Below, piece after piece: positions 1-8,144 of a stretch of DNA of 64,000 nt (the first letter of the stretch is position 1; each line of letters begins with the position of its first letter). The stretch spans positions 496,001-560,000 of the forward strand of contig CP034537.1 in the NCBI GenBank assembly GCA_004000515.1. Direction: 5' to 3'. Both the position numbers and the translations under genes were made by a program. The stretch comes from Pseudomonas poae. GTDB lineage: Bacteria; Pseudomonadota; Gammaproteobacteria; Pseudomonadales; Pseudomonadaceae. The notes beneath the pieces were generated by a model. It made no database searches. It was not told the origin of the DNA and was given only the letters and a program-made list of their open reading frames with translations.

Positions 1-182
1 TCCATTTCCATCCAGTCGGAGGTGGCATGGCGGTCGGATTTGCGGGATTTCACCGTGCCGGCCACCGCGATTGCCTTGCCCATCAGCAAGAGTTTCTCGG
101 TGATGGTGGTTTTACCGGCATCGGGGTGGGAAATAATGGCGAAAGTGCGGCGTTTCGCGACTTCGGCGGCCTGGTGGGTCAT
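1..182 (-). CDS. prfC: Peptide chain release factor 3, N-terminal part (runs off the window)
   Basis: This is the first ~60 residues of RF3, the translational GTPase that removes RF1 or RF2 from the ribosome after termination. The reverse strand reads [20 protein letters not shown] followed by DAGKTT. That is the P-loop of the GTPase G1 motif in the context expected for RF3 (elongation-factor-like G domain). Residues [17 protein letters not shown] follow, where the switch I region of RF3 lies. The start is the ATG at 182. The rest of the gene lies left of base 1. Nothing suggests co-transcription with the divergent transporter genes. Confidence is high from the motif and the flanking residues. 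Confidence 0.93.
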   Translation of the reverse strand, partial: MTHQAAEVAKRRTFAIISHPDAGKTTITEKLLLMGKAIAVAGTVKSRKSDRHATSDWMEM

Positions 183-511
183 GGGAAATCGCCTGGCAGG
201 TGAGTCAAAAAGGGCGGCGAGTATAGCGTAATCCCAGGCCCCCAGACCACCGTTCACCCGATTAGGGGTGGCTAAATGCTGCCAAGTATGGAACCTTTTA
301 AAAGGTCGAGACGTCCACTCCCCTGCTATCGCACTCGGAACAGGGGCTGATAAATCAGCAAGTTAGCCTGACGAGGCTGCGCTCATGGCTCGAACTTTTA
401 CCGCGTTGCCGGTAGAGACGAGCTGCTTTTCGCGAACACATTCAGAGACAGCCAGGAATGGCATGCCACGAAGGAATGTGCTCGCCGACAGAAGAAAAAA
501 GGAGTCCGCCT
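183..511. other. Intergenic region prfC / osmoprotectant operon with three small palindromes
   Basis: This 329-base divergent intergenic region holds no convincing gene. It contains three perfect inverted repeats: ACCTTTTAAAAGGT at 293-306, a CCCCTG/CAGGGG pair framing 319-345, and GCTGATAAATCAGC at 346-359. Any of them could be an operator or an mRNA hairpin for the osmoprotectant operon. I cannot assign a regulator. Confidence 0.4.
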
Positions 512-1228
512 GTGGCTATTCGCTATGGCAAAGGGCTGATAGGAGGCGCGGTTGTCGTCGCGCTCCTGGCCCTGCTGGTCCACTGGATCGGCATCAACAC
601 GATCGAACTGTACCGCGACGATTTGTTGTTTTACCTGCAAGCACATCTGATCCTCGTTCTAGTCTCCATGCTGGCGGCCCTCGTTGTGGGCATCCCCGCC
701 GGTATCCTGCTCAGCCGACCGCACATGGTCGGGCGCGCAGAACGCTTCATGCAGATCTTCAACATCGGCAACACCGTCCCTCCCCTGGCCGTACTGGCCA
801 TCGCCCTTGGCGTCCTCGGCATCGGCAGTGGCCCGGCCATCTTCGCGCTGTTCCTCGCCTCCCTCCTGCCTATCGTGCGCAACACCTACGAAGGCCTTAA
901 AAACGTTCAGGGCTCCCTGAAAGAAGCCGCCACCGGCATCGGCATGACGCCGCGCCAGGTGCTGTTTCGCGTGGAGTTGCCCAACGCCGTGCCGATCATC
1001 ATAGGCGGTGTGCGTGTTGCCTTGGCGATCAACGTGGGTACCGCCCCGCTGGCGTTCCTGATTGGAGCCAATAGCCTGGGCAGCCTGATCTTCCCCGGCA
1101 TCGCCCTGAACAACCAGCCGCAATTGCTGCTTGGCGCCGCGTGTACCGCGTTGCTGGCCTTGCTGCTTGACGGCCTGGTGACCATGGCCAGCCGCCTCTG
1201 GCTGGAACGCGGGTTGCGTCCGTCTTAA
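512..1228 (+). CDS. Osmoprotectant (glycine betaine/choline-type) ABC transporter permease
   Basis: Inner-membrane permease of about 238 residues and the first gene of a four-gene ABC importer (permease, binding protein, permease, ATPase). It has several hydrophobic segments. The BPD permease EAA loop reads EAATGIGMTPRQVLFRVELP (around residues 140-160), the site that docks the ATPase. I chose the GTG at 512 because GGAG lies seven bases upstream. An in-frame ATG at 458 would add 18 residues that look unlike a permease N-terminus. The order resembles OpuC/OsmU systems of pseudomonads and Salmonella. The substrate (glycine betaine, choline or a related compound) is inferred from family and gene order only. 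Confidence 0.85.
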   Translation: MAIRYGKGLIGGAVVVALLALLVHWIGINTIELYRDDLLFYLQAHLILVLVSMLAALVVGIPAGILLSRPHMVGRAERFMQIFNIGNTVPPLAVLAIALGVLGIGSGPAIFALFLASLLPIVRNTYEGLKNVQGSLKEAATGIGMTPRQVLFRVELPNAVPIIIGGVRVALAINVGTAPLAFLIGANSLGSLIFPGIALNNQPQLLLGAACTALLALLLDGLVTMASRLWLERGLRPS

Positions 1229-1248
1229 GGCTTGGCAAAGGAATCGAC

Positions 1249-2145
1249 ATGAAAAAGTTAAGCTTGATACTAGGCTGCGTCCTGCTGTTTGCAGGCATTG
1301 CGCAAGCCGCCGAAAAACCAGTGATCCGCATCGGCGCCCGGGTGTTCACCGAACAGACCCTGCTCGCCGAAATCACCTCCCAATACTTGCGCACCAAGGG
1401 CTATGACACCCGCGTAACCGGCGGCCTGGGCAGCAACCTGGCGCGCAGTGCCCAGGAAAGCGGGCAGCTGGATTTGATCTGGGAATACACCGGCGTGTCG
1501 CTGGTGGCCTACAACCACGTGGACGAGAAGCTCGACAGCGAACAGTCCTACGCCAGGGTGAAAGAACTCGACGCGAAAAAAGGCCTGATCTGGCTCTCGC
1601 CATCGCGCTTCAGCAACACCTATGCGCTGGCGCTGCCTGAGAAGGTTGCCCAGGAACATCCTGAGATCAATAGCATCAGCGACCTGACTCAAGCCGTCGC
1701 GTCCAAGGCCGACGCCCACCGCCTGGTGGCCCTGGACACCGAGTTCGCCAACCGGTCCGACGGTCTGGCCGGCATGGTCAAGCTGTACGACATGAACCTG
1801 ACCCGCAAAAACACCCGGCAGATGGACGCCGGCCTGGTCTACACCGCCCTGCGTAACGGCCAAGTGTTTGCCGGTTTGGTCTACACCACTGACGGTCGTC
1901 TGAATGCCTTCAAGTTAAAGCTGCTGGAAGACGACAAGCACTACTTCCCGGACTACACCGCAGCGCCCGTAGTGCGTCAGGTTTATCTCGACGCCCACCC
2001 GCAATTGGCCGACGACCTCAAGCCGCTCGCCGCCCTGTTCGACGACGAAACCATGCGCCAGCTGAACGCGCGGGTCGACGTCGACCATGAAAGCCCTTCC
2101 GCTGTTGCCGCCGACTTCCTGCGCCAACATCCGATCAACCAATAA
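1249..2145 (+). CDS. Osmoprotectant ABC transporter substrate-binding protein
   Basis: Periplasmic binding protein of 298 residues with a Sec signal peptide (MKKLSLILGCVLLFAGIAQA, cleavage expected after AQA). The mature part starts with KPVIRIGARVFTEQTLLAEI and contains GGLGSNLARSAQESGQLDLI and WEYTG. These match the OpuAC/OsmX family of quaternary-amine binding proteins. It follows the upstream permease after 20 bases and precedes the second permease after 11 bases, so the four genes form one operon. It captures betaine-like solutes and delivers them to the two permeases. Which amine it binds cannot be read from the sequence. Confidence 0.88.
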   Translation: MKKLSLILGCVLLFAGIAQAAEKPVIRIGARVFTEQTLLAEITSQYLRTKGYDTRVTGGLGSNLARSAQESGQLDLIWEYTGVSLVAYNHVDEKLDSEQSYARVKELDAKKGLIWLSPSRFSNTYALALPEKVAQEHPEINSISDLTQAVASKADAHRLVALDTEFANRSDGLAGMVKLYDMNLTRKNTRQMDAGLVYTALRNGQVFAGLVYTTDGRLNAFKLKLLEDDKHYFPDYTAAPVVRQVYLDAHPQLADDLKPLAALFDDETMRQLNARVDVDHESPSAVAADFLRQHPINQ

Positions 2146-2156
2146 GAGGAGAAGAC

Positions 2157-2810
2157 ATGGAATTTTTGAACGCCTTTTCCCATCTTGATTGGGCCCAAGT
2201 CCTGCACCTGACCGGGCAGCACATCACCCTGGTCGGCATCGCCGTGATCCTTGCGATCCTGATTGGCGTGCCCCTGGGCATCCTGATGACCCGCTTCCCA
2301 ACGTTGGCCGGCCCGCTACAAGCCAGCGCCACGGTGCTGCTGACCGTGCCGTCCATCGCCTTGTTCGGCCTGCTGCTGCCGTTCTACTCCAAATTCGGCC
2401 AGGGCCTGGGGCCAATGCCGGCGATTACCGCCGTGTTCCTCTACTCCCTCTTGCCGATCATGCGTAACACCTACCTGGCCCTGACCGGCGTAGAGCCCGG
2501 TATTCGCGAGGCCGCACGCGGCATCGGCATGACCTTCGGCCAGCGTCTGCGCATGGTCGAGTTGCCCATCGCCGTGCCGGTGATCCTCGCCGGTGTACGC
2601 ACCGCCGTGGTGATGAACATTGGTGTGATGACCATCGCCGCCACCATCGGCGCCGGTGGCCTGGGTGTACTTATTCTGGCTTCCATCAGCCGCAGCGACA
2701 TGTCGATGCTGATCGTCGGCGCAGTGCTGGTCAGTCTCCTGGCCATCTTCGCCGACCTGCTTTTGCAATGGCTGCAACGCTCGCTGACTCCAAAAGGATT
2801 GCTCAAATGA
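2157..2810 (+). CDS. Osmoprotectant ABC transporter permease (second subunit)
   Basis: Second membrane subunit of the importer, 217 residues. It resembles the first permease: the ATPase-docking loop is REAARGIGMTFGQRLRMVEL and the conserved MRNTYLALTGVEPG segment precedes it. Hydrophobic segments lie near residues 20-45, 55-85, 140-165 and 180-210. AGGAGAAG precedes the ATG at 2157. Its stop overlaps the start of the ATPase gene (ATGA at 2807-2810), which suggests translational coupling and fixes the start of the next gene. Two different permeases imply a heterodimeric channel. Confidence 0.88.
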   Translation: MEFLNAFSHLDWAQVLHLTGQHITLVGIAVILAILIGVPLGILMTRFPTLAGPLQASATVLLTVPSIALFGLLLPFYSKFGQGLGPMPAITAVFLYSLLPIMRNTYLALTGVEPGIREAARGIGMTFGQRLRMVELPIAVPVILAGVRTAVVMNIGVMTIAATIGAGGLGVLILASISRSDMSMLIVGAVLVSLLAIFADLLLQWLQRSLTPKGLLK

Positions 2811-3964
2811 TCGAACTTCAAAACCTGTCCAAGACCTTCCAAAGCAACGGCAAGACTGTCACCGCCGTGAACGATGTAAGCCTGACCGTCAACGAAGGCG
2901 AAATTTGCGTATTCCTCGGCCCATCGGGTTGCGGCAAGAGCACCACGCTGAAAATGATCAACCGCCTGATCAAACCGACCTCGGGCAAGATTTTGATCAA
3001 CGGCGAAGACACCACCGACCTGGATGAAGTGACCCTGCGCCGCAACATCGGCTATGTGATCCAGCAGATCGGCCTGTTCCCCAACATGACCATCGAGGAA
3101 AACATCGTGGTCGTGCCGAAACTGCTCGGCTGGGACAAACAGAAATGCCACGACCGCGCCCGCGAGTTGATGAGCATGATCAAGCTGGAACCCAAGCAGT
3201 ACCTGCATCGCTACCCGCGTGAACTGTCGGGCGGCCAGCAACAGCGTATCGGTGTGATCCGTGCGTTGGCGGCCGACGCGCCGTTGCTGTTGATGGATGA
3301 GCCGTTCGGCGCGGTCGACCCGATCAACCGCGAAATGATCCAGAACGAGTTCTTCGAGATGCAACGCGCGCTGAACAAGACCGTGATCATGGTCAGCCAC
3401 GACATCGACGAAGCCATCAAGCTGGGTGACAAGATCGCCATCTTCCGTGCTGGCAAGCTGCTGCAGATCGACCACCCGGACACGCTACTGGCGCACCCAG
3501 CCGACGAATTCGTCAGCAACTTCGTGGGCCAGGACAGCACCCTCAAGCGCCTGCTGCTGGTGAAGGCCGAGGATGCGGCGGACAACGCGCCGTCGGTGAG
3601 CCCGGAAACCCCGGTGGCCGATGCGCTGGAACTGATGGACGAACATGACCGCCGCTATGTGGTGGTGACCTGCGCCGAGAATAAGGCGCTGGGTTACGTA
3701 CGACGTCGCGACTTGCACCGTCAGACCGGCACCTGCGGCCAGTACCTGCGTGAGTTCAACGCCACGGCGGCGTATGACGAGCATTTGCGCATACTGCTGT
3801 CGCGCATGTACGAGTTCAACCGTTCGTGGTTGCCGGTGATGGACGCGGAGCGGGTGTTCTTGGGTGAGGTGACGCAGGAGTCGATTGCTGAATACTTGAG
3901 TTCGGGTAAGTCGCGTGGGGGTAAGACCAGTATCGTTTCGCCTGCGGAAACCGCCCTGGCCTGA
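2807..3964 (+). CDS. Osmoprotectant ABC transporter ATP-binding protein with C-terminal CBS domains
   Basis: ATPase subunit of 385 residues (from MIELQNLSKTF) that powers the importer. Visible motifs are Walker A GPSGCGKST, Q-loop IQQIGLFPNMT, signature LSGGQQQR, Walker B LLLMDEP and switch histidine VSHD. The protein continues for about 110 residues past the nucleotide-binding fold into two CBS-like repeats (around VADALELMDEHDRRYVVV and LPVMDAERVFLGEV). CBS tails are typical of OpuA/OpuC ATPases and in that family sense ionic strength or ligands. Translation starts at the ATG overlapping the permease stop. It is the last gene of the operon; a REP pair follows. Confidence 0.9.
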   Translation: MIELQNLSKTFQSNGKTVTAVNDVSLTVNEGEICVFLGPSGCGKSTTLKMINRLIKPTSGKILINGEDTTDLDEVTLRRNIGYVIQQIGLFPNMTIEENIVVVPKLLGWDKQKCHDRARELMSMIKLEPKQYLHRYPRELSGGQQQRIGVIRALAADAPLLLMDEPFGAVDPINREMIQNEFFEMQRALNKTVIMVSHDIDEAIKLGDKIAIFRAGKLLQIDHPDTLLAHPADEFVSNFVGQDSTLKRLLLVKAEDAADNAPSVSPETPVADALELMDEHDRRYVVVTCAENKALGYVRRRDLHRQTGTCGQYLREFNATAAYDEHLRILLSRMYEFNRSWLPVMDAERVFLGEVTQESIAEYLSSGKSRGGKTSIVSPAETALA

Positions 3965-3986
3965 TCTGACACCACTCGGTCAAAAC

Positions 3987-4073
3987 TGTGGGAGGGGCTT
4001 GCCCCCGATAGCGGTGTGCCAGCTACAGATAAGCTGACTGACACACTGTAATCGGGGGCAAGCCCCTCCCACA
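3987..4073. repeat. REP doublet (REPIN-like inverted pair)
   Basis: The two arms are TGTGGGAGGGGCTTGCCCCC at the left and its near-perfect reverse complement ending CCCTCCCACA at the right, separated by a spacer of about 45 bases. This is the usual form of pseudomonad REP sequences arranged as inverted pairs. It sits just after the transporter operon and may end or stabilise its mRNA. Confidence 0.85.
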
Positions 4074-4208
4074 TTTGCTCTATGGTGTATCAGGGAAATC
4101 CAGCCAATTCTCCCCATCCGGGGAACATCAATCCGTCACACCTGTCGGTTACATAAGTAACTGCACGGGTCCTCGCGACGAACGCGTGCAAAAACGCGAC
4201 ATTTTTAG

Positions 4209-4237
4209 TTGATCTCAAGCCCCTCACGCCCTAAAGT
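4209..4237 (+). promoter_or_regulatory. Candidate sigma-70 promoter of speC
   Basis: TTGATC (-35) and TAAAGT (-10) are separated by 17 bases. They lie about 200 bases upstream of the speC start, which would give a long leader. The match is moderate and is the best I see in this interval. Confidence 0.4.
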
Positions 4238-4298
4238 TCGCGCCGAACGTCCATGCTGGAAACGATCCATCCGGCTCAAGTACTGACGACGAGACAGC

Positions 4299-4331
4299 AA
4301 GGCCAAGGGAAGCGGTAGATCCCATGGCCTT
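4299..4331 (+). promoter_or_regulatory. Structured hairpin in the long speC leader
   Basis: AAGGCC/GGCCTT forms a six-pair stem, followed by an AA/AT internal loop, then GGGA/TCCC and a nine-base loop AGCGGTAGA. The run TTTTGCTTTC follows, so the element resembles an attenuator. It lies about 110 bases upstream of the speC start. The interval 4080-4438 has no gene. A role in polyamine feedback is only a guess. Confidence 0.45.
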
Positions 4332-4438
4332 TTGCTTTCGGCGACATGCCTTGGGAAGTAGGCGAACCAAAGTGGGGATACGGAGGACGTTCATTTGCAC
4401 CCATTGACTAAAACAGTTTGCCCTTAGGAGTTCCCAGC

Positions 4439-5602
4439 ATGTCGATCCAGGTCGAAGATTATTTCGCGCGCGCCACTTTTGACAAAATGAAGGCGTTCGC
4501 CGACAAGCAAGAAACCCCGTTCGTGGTGATCGACACCGCAATGATCAGCCAGGCCTACGATGACCTGCGCGCCGGTTTCGAATTCGCCAAGGTCTATTAC
4601 GCGGTCAAGGCCAACCCGGCGGTCGAGATCATCGACCTGCTCAAAGAGAAAGGTTCGAGCTTCGACATCGCCTCGATCTACGAGCTGGACAAGGTGATGG
4701 ACCGTGGTGTCAGCGCCGACCGCATCAGCTACGGCAACACCATCAAGAAATCCAAGGACATCCGTTACTTCTACGAGAAAGGCGTGCGCCTGTTCTCCAC
4801 CGACTCCGAAGCCGACCTGCGCAACATCGCCAAGGCCGCGCCGGGTTCGAAAGTGTATGTACGTATCCTCACCGAAGGCTCGACCACGGCTGACTGGCCT
4901 CTGTCGCGCAAATTCGGCTGCCAGACCGACATGGCCATGGACCTGCTGATCCTGGCCCGTGACCTGGGCCTGGTGCCGTACGGCATCTCGTTCCACGTTG
5001 GCTCGCAACAGCGCGACATCAGCGTATGGGACGCAGCGATCGCCAAGGTCAAAGTGATCTTCGAGCGCTTGAAAGAAGAAGACGGCATCCACCTCAAGCT
5101 GATCAACATGGGCGGCGGCTTCCCGGCCAACTACATCACCCGTACCAACAGCCTGGAAACCTACGCCGAAGAAATCATCCGCTTCCTCAAGGAAGACTTC
5201 GGCGACGACCTGCCGGAAATCATCCTGGAACCGGGCCGTTCGCTGATCGCCAACGCCGGTATCCTGGTCAGCGAAGTGGTATTGGTTGCACGTAAATCCC
5301 GCACCGCCGTCGAGCGTTGGGTGTACACGGATGTGGGCAAATTCTCCGGCCTGATCGAAACCATGGACGAAGCCATCAAGTTCCCGATCTGGACTGAGAA
5401 GAAAGGCGAGATGGAAGAAGTGGTTATCGCCGGTCCTACCTGCGACAGCGCCGACATCATGTACGAAAACTACAAGTACGGCCTGCCGCTGAACCTGGCG
5501 ATCGGTGATCGTTTGTACTGGTTGTCGACGGGTGCGTACACCACCAGCTACAGCGCGGTTGAGTTCAATGGATTTCCGCCGTTGAAGTCGTTTTACGTGT
5601 AA
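4439..5602 (+). CDS. speC: PLP-dependent ornithine/lysine decarboxylase (fold III)
   Basis: Cytosolic decarboxylase of 387 residues that makes putrescine (or cadaverine) from ornithine (or lysine). It belongs to the alanine-racemase-fold class, like eukaryotic ODC. Motifs: PLP lysine in YYAVKANP (residue about 55-60), HVGSQ, the glycine loop NMGGGFP, EPGRS, and the cysteine-containing PTCDSAD loop that completes the active site across the dimer. GGAG eight bases upstream supports the ATG at 4439 (MSIQVEDYF). In P. aeruginosa, speC sits in the same neighbourhood between the piu genes and the MCP/ampDE block. The exact substrate preference cannot be decided here. Confidence 0.92.
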   Translation: MSIQVEDYFARATFDKMKAFADKQETPFVVIDTAMISQAYDDLRAGFEFAKVYYAVKANPAVEIIDLLKEKGSSFDIASIYELDKVMDRGVSADRISYGNTIKKSKDIRYFYEKGVRLFSTDSEADLRNIAKAAPGSKVYVRILTEGSTTADWPLSRKFGCQTDMAMDLLILARDLGLVPYGISFHVGSQQRDISVWDAAIAKVKVIFERLKEEDGIHLKLINMGGGFPANYITRTNSLETYAEEIIRFLKEDFGDDLPEIILEPGRSLIANAGILVSEVVLVARKSRTAVERWVYTDVGKFSGLIETMDEAIKFPIWTEKKGEMEEVVIAGPTCDSADIMYENYKYGLPLNLAIGDRLYWLSTGAYTTSYSAVEFNGFPPLKSFYV

Positions 5603-5635
5603 GAGCAGCGGTTAGTTTTTAGCTGCAGGTGCAAG

Positions 5636-5665
5636 AAGAAGCCCATGACGTGTCCTGGGCTTCTT
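5636..5665 (+). terminator. Rho-independent terminator after speC
   Basis: AAGAAGCCCA and TGGGCTTCTT form a ten-pair stem around a ten-base loop, followed by TGTTTTG. It separates speC from the convergent hicAB genes. Confidence 0.8.
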
Positions 5666-5674
5666 TGTTTTGCA

Positions 5675-6074
5675 TTACGCAGATAGCTCGCGCAATGCCG
5701 CAGTCGCCAAAAAGCCTGACCGCGATGTGTAGCGATGATCCTTTTGTACGCGCTCATCGATGCGCTGCAACAAGTGTTCCGGCAAAGAGGCGTTGAAGCG
5801 CACTGACTTACCTAAGTAGGGTGTGAGATCAAAGTCCACGATCGCCCATACCCCCCGAAAAATCAGGGTTATCCAGATGAGCATCGACTTCCTGCGCTTG
5901 GGGAAGCTGCTCCTGATCGGCAACCAATCCTTCCAGATGCAACGAAAGCGCCTCACGGATGTTGTCCAATGCCTCGGAAAAGGTCCCACCTGCCGAGAAG
6001 CAGCCCGGCACATCGGGGACAGTCACGCTGTAATCCGAGTCAGCGTCTTTGTGTACCACCACTGGAAATTTCAT
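5675..6074 (-). CDS. hicB: HicB antitoxin (frameshift in a G run)
   Basis: HicB neutralises HicA and represses the operon. The N-terminal part (MKFPVVVHKDADSDYSVTVP, then PGCFSAGGT) is the HicB partial-RNase-H-like fold. The C-terminal part (VRFNASLPEHLLQRIDERV, then SRSGFLATAALRELSA) is a ribbon-helix-helix DNA-binding domain. The two halves are in different frames. Removing one G from the six-G run (C run at 5851-5856 on the plus strand) joins them as FSGVWAIVDFDLTPYLGK. The 400-base length is one more than a multiple of three, as expected. Corrected length is about 132 residues. GGAGG precedes the ATG. The break is probably a sequence error; if real, the DNA-binding domain is lost. Confidence 0.85.
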
Positions 6075-6129
6075 TGTTCCTCCTTTGGACGTGCCACTGG
6101 GACCCCATCCAATTCATCAAGCGGGGTCG

Positions 6130-6312
6130 TCACTTGATACCTGCTGATTTGAAAATGCTATGCAGCGTGCCCTTGGCGATCTCTGACTTTGGATGAGGAA
6201 CGGTAACTCGCCCCTGCTTCACCGGATGCTTGAATTGATGATGACTGCCCTTCACCGCCACTTCAAACCACCCATCCGCCACCAACCGCTCTATCACCTC
6301 TCGACTTCTCAT
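6130..6312 (-). CDS. hicA: HicA mRNA-interferase toxin
   Basis: Toxin of 60 residues (MRSREVIERLVADGWFEV start). HicA proteins have a dsRBD-like fold and cut mRNA. The catalytic histidine lies in the conserved GSHHQF motif near residue 24, followed by VTVPHPKSEI and GTLHSIFKSAGI, all typical of the family. I use the ATG at 6312, which is preceded by GGGTGGAG. A longer in-frame reading to 6372 would cross the promoter palindrome and is not needed. Toxin gene first and antitoxin gene 55 bases downstream is the usual hicAB order. Confidence 0.9.
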   Translation of the reverse strand: MRSREVIERLVADGWFEVAVKGSHHQFKHPVKQGRVTVPHPKSEIAKGTLHSIFKSAGIK

Positions 6313-6326
6313 CGCTCCACCCTCTA

Positions 6327-6343
6327 GTGTGTATATTACACAC
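6327..6343 (-). promoter_or_regulatory. Palindromic operator upstream of hicAB
   Basis: GTGTGTATATTACACAC is a perfect 7-3-7 inverted repeat, 14 bases upstream of the hicA start. A further half-site-like TTTTTACACAC lies upstream at 6360-6370. HicB antitoxins with a ribbon-helix-helix domain bind such repeats to autoregulate. The TATA centre could overlap the -10 element. Confidence 0.6.
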
Positions 6344-6383
6344 CGCCGAATGGCAATGGTTTTTACACACAAGACACACCCAT

Positions 6384-6414
6384 AAAAAAGCCCGCTTAAC
6401 CTTCAAGCGGGCTT
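6384..6414 (-). terminator. Rho-independent terminator of the piuC-Sel1 transcript
   Basis: AAGCCCGCTT and AAGCGGGCTT pair around a short loop. On the minus strand the stem is followed by a T run (AAAAAA on the plus strand at 6384-6389). It lies downstream of the Sel1-repeat gene. Confidence 0.75.
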
Positions 6415-6487
6415 GTGTGGCGCGATAATGACTAAGCACGAATTGCTTTCGCCAGAGAACTAATGTCAGTTTTTGTGCCCAATCCTG

Positions 6488-7252
6488 TCAGAGGGTAATG
6501 GCTTCAGAAAGGCTTCTGGCGCGCCGTTGATAGGCATCGGCCATCGCCCGAACCTGTGGATCATTCGCCGCGGCCAACGCCTTATACGCCGTACGCAGGA
6601 ACTTCAAATTCCCTCCCACCAACGCCTTGCGCAACCACCCAAGCGCCACGTCGACCTGGCCTTTGTCCGCCAGTACTGCGGCATAGCTGAACTGCCCGCG
6701 AAAATCCCCGCCTTCGGCTGAACGTCGATACCAATCTACGGCCGCCTCCAAATCCCGTTGGCAGAACCGGCCGTCTTCCAGATAACGCCCCACCAGGTTC
6801 ATCGACTTGGCGTGGCCTTGTTCAGCGGCCAAGCGATAAAAGGTCAAGGCTTGCGGTTGGTCTTCTGCAACACCGCGCCCAGTGGCAAGCAGATTGGCGT
6901 AGTTGTACTGCGACCAATCCAACCCCGCCTCAGCCGCCACGCGGTATTCCCGTGCAGCCGCCGCCTCATCGGTGGCGCAACCCCAGCCATGCTCCAAGCA
7001 CCGCCCCGCCATATTGCGTGCCATCAGGTGCCCGCTTTGAGCCGCGATCTGGAACCAGCGCAGTGCCAAGGCTTCATCCCGTGCAATGCCACGGCCTTCC
7101 AGCAGGATTTGCCCGAGCAGCGCCTGTGCGTCGACCACGCCCTCCTTCGCCGCCATCAAGATCGCCTGGGCAGCGCGCACCGGGGACTCATCCAGCATGC
7201 TTTGCAACTGCTCGACGTTGAGCACTTCTTCACGACGCAGCAAAAAGCCCAT
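6488..7252 (-). CDS. Sel1-repeat (TPR-like) protein of the piu locus
   Basis: Protein of 254 residues made of Sel1-like repeats of about 36 residues, for example DAQALLGQILLEGRGIARDE, YNYANLLATGRGVAEDQPQA and SMNLVGRYLEDGRFCQRDLE. Such repeats form alpha-solenoid scaffolds for protein contacts. No signal peptide or catalytic motif is visible. The ATG lies just past the piuC stop, so the two genes are co-transcribed. In P. aeruginosa a Sel1 protein also follows piuC. A link to iron uptake is inferred from position only. Confidence 0.85.
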   Translation of the reverse strand: MGFLLRREEVLNVEQLQSMLDESPVRAAQAILMAAKEGVVDAQALLGQILLEGRGIARDEALALRWFQIAAQSGHLMARNMAGRCLEHGWGCATDEAAAAREYRVAAEAGLDWSQYNYANLLATGRGVAEDQPQALTFYRLAAEQGHAKSMNLVGRYLEDGRFCQRDLEAAVDWYRRSAEGGDFRGQFSYAAVLADKGQVDVALGWLRKALVGGNLKFLRTAYKALAAANDPQVRAMADAYQRRARSLSEAITL

Positions 7253-7260
7253 GTCAGACC

Positions 7261-7935
7261 TCAGCCCAGCGGCGCAGCAGGGTTGTGGTAAGTGCCGGTG
7301 AGCTGGATCAACGCCGGGTGGTCGGGCACGTCGGCGGTCAATTGCTGGATCGCACCGTCCATTTCGAACAGCAGGGTACGCTGGCTGTCTTCGCGTACCA
7401 GGCTTTGGGTCCAGAAAAATGAGGCATAGCGTGCGCCACGGGTCACGGCGTTGACTTTGTGCAGGCTGGAGCCGGGGTACAGCACCATGTCGCCGGCGGG
7501 CAACTTGACCCGCTGCAGGCCGAAAGTGTCCTGGATCTCCAGTTCGCCGCCGTCGTATTCATCGGGGTCGCTGAAGAACAGGGTGGACGACAGGTCGGTA
7601 CGCACCCGCTCAAAGCTGCCCCGTGCCTGGCGCACGGCGTTGTCGATGTGGAAATCGAAACTGCCACCGGCGGTGTAGCAATTGAACAGCGGCGGGAAGA
7701 CCTTGTTCGGTAACGCCGCTGACATAAACAGCGGATTTTTCCACAACCGTTCGAGCATCGCTGCGCCGATTTCCTTGGCCAGTGGGTGGCCTTCGGGCAA
7801 TTGCAGGTTGTGCTTGGCTTTCGCGGATTGGTGCCCGGCGGTGATTTTGCCGTCGGCCCATTCGGTGGTTTCCAGCGCTTGGCGAATGCGCTGCACTTCC
7901 TCACGAGAGAACAGGCCGGGAATATGCAGCAGCAT
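7261..7935 (-). CDS. piuC: Fe(II)/2-oxoglutarate-dependent dioxygenase PiuC
   Basis: Protein of about 224 residues of the PKHD-type hydroxylase family, which uses Fe(II), 2-oxoglutarate and O2. The metal triad is visible as HIDNAV (H-x-D) and the distal histidine in [20 protein letters not shown], whose arginine would bind 2-oxoglutarate. The ATG at 7935 ([18 protein letters not shown]) matches known PiuC N-termini. An upstream in-frame start at 8001 would run into the divergent promoter region. It is divergent from piuA. In P. aeruginosa these genes are iron-regulated and act with the PiuA receptor. The natural substrate of PiuC is not established by the sequence. Confidence 0.9.
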   Translation of the reverse strand: MLLHIPGLFSREEVQRIRQALETTEWADGKITAGHQSAKAKHNLQLPEGHPLAKEIGAAMLERLWKNPLFMSAALPNKVFPPLFNCYTAGGSFDFHIDNAVRQARGSFERVRTDLSSTLFFSDPDEYDGGELEIQDTFGLQRVKLPAGDMVLYPGSSLHKVNAVTRGARYASFFWTQSLVREDSQRTLLFEMDGAIQQLTADVPDHPALIQLTGTYHNPAAPLG

Positions 7936-7972
7936 GGGGCGATACCACCTGAATTCAGAGAGGTGCCAATGG

Positions 7973-7987
7973 TATTGATTCTTATCA
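7973..7987. promoter_or_regulatory. Possible Fur box between piuC and piuA
   Basis: TATTGATTCTTATCA matches the 7-1-7 Fur model TGATAAT-n-ATTATCA at 10 of 14 positions. It lies 38 bases upstream of piuC. A weaker A/T-rich candidate lies at 8083-8097, nearer piuA. Iron regulation is expected for this locus but is not proven by these matches. Confidence 0.4.
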
Positions 7988-8144
7988 AGCCTGTAAAACA
8001 TCGTGGACGGATGAGATCGTAAAAACCGTAAGCTGAAAGTGTAAAGAATGTAAATTCAATGCAATTAGCAATGTATCGCAATTGATATGAATACTTGTTC
8101 ACCCTATATTCCGCGGCCTCACATCCTTGGGGAAAGGACACGTC

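Noticed and set aside
22..900. Plus-strand open frames over the start of prfC and over the first permease gene
   Set aside because: Arg- and Pro-rich shadow translations; the real genes are recognised in other frames.
3987..4073. CRISPR array
   Set aside because: The REP pairs are inverted, not direct repeats, and have no regular spacers; no cas gene is present.
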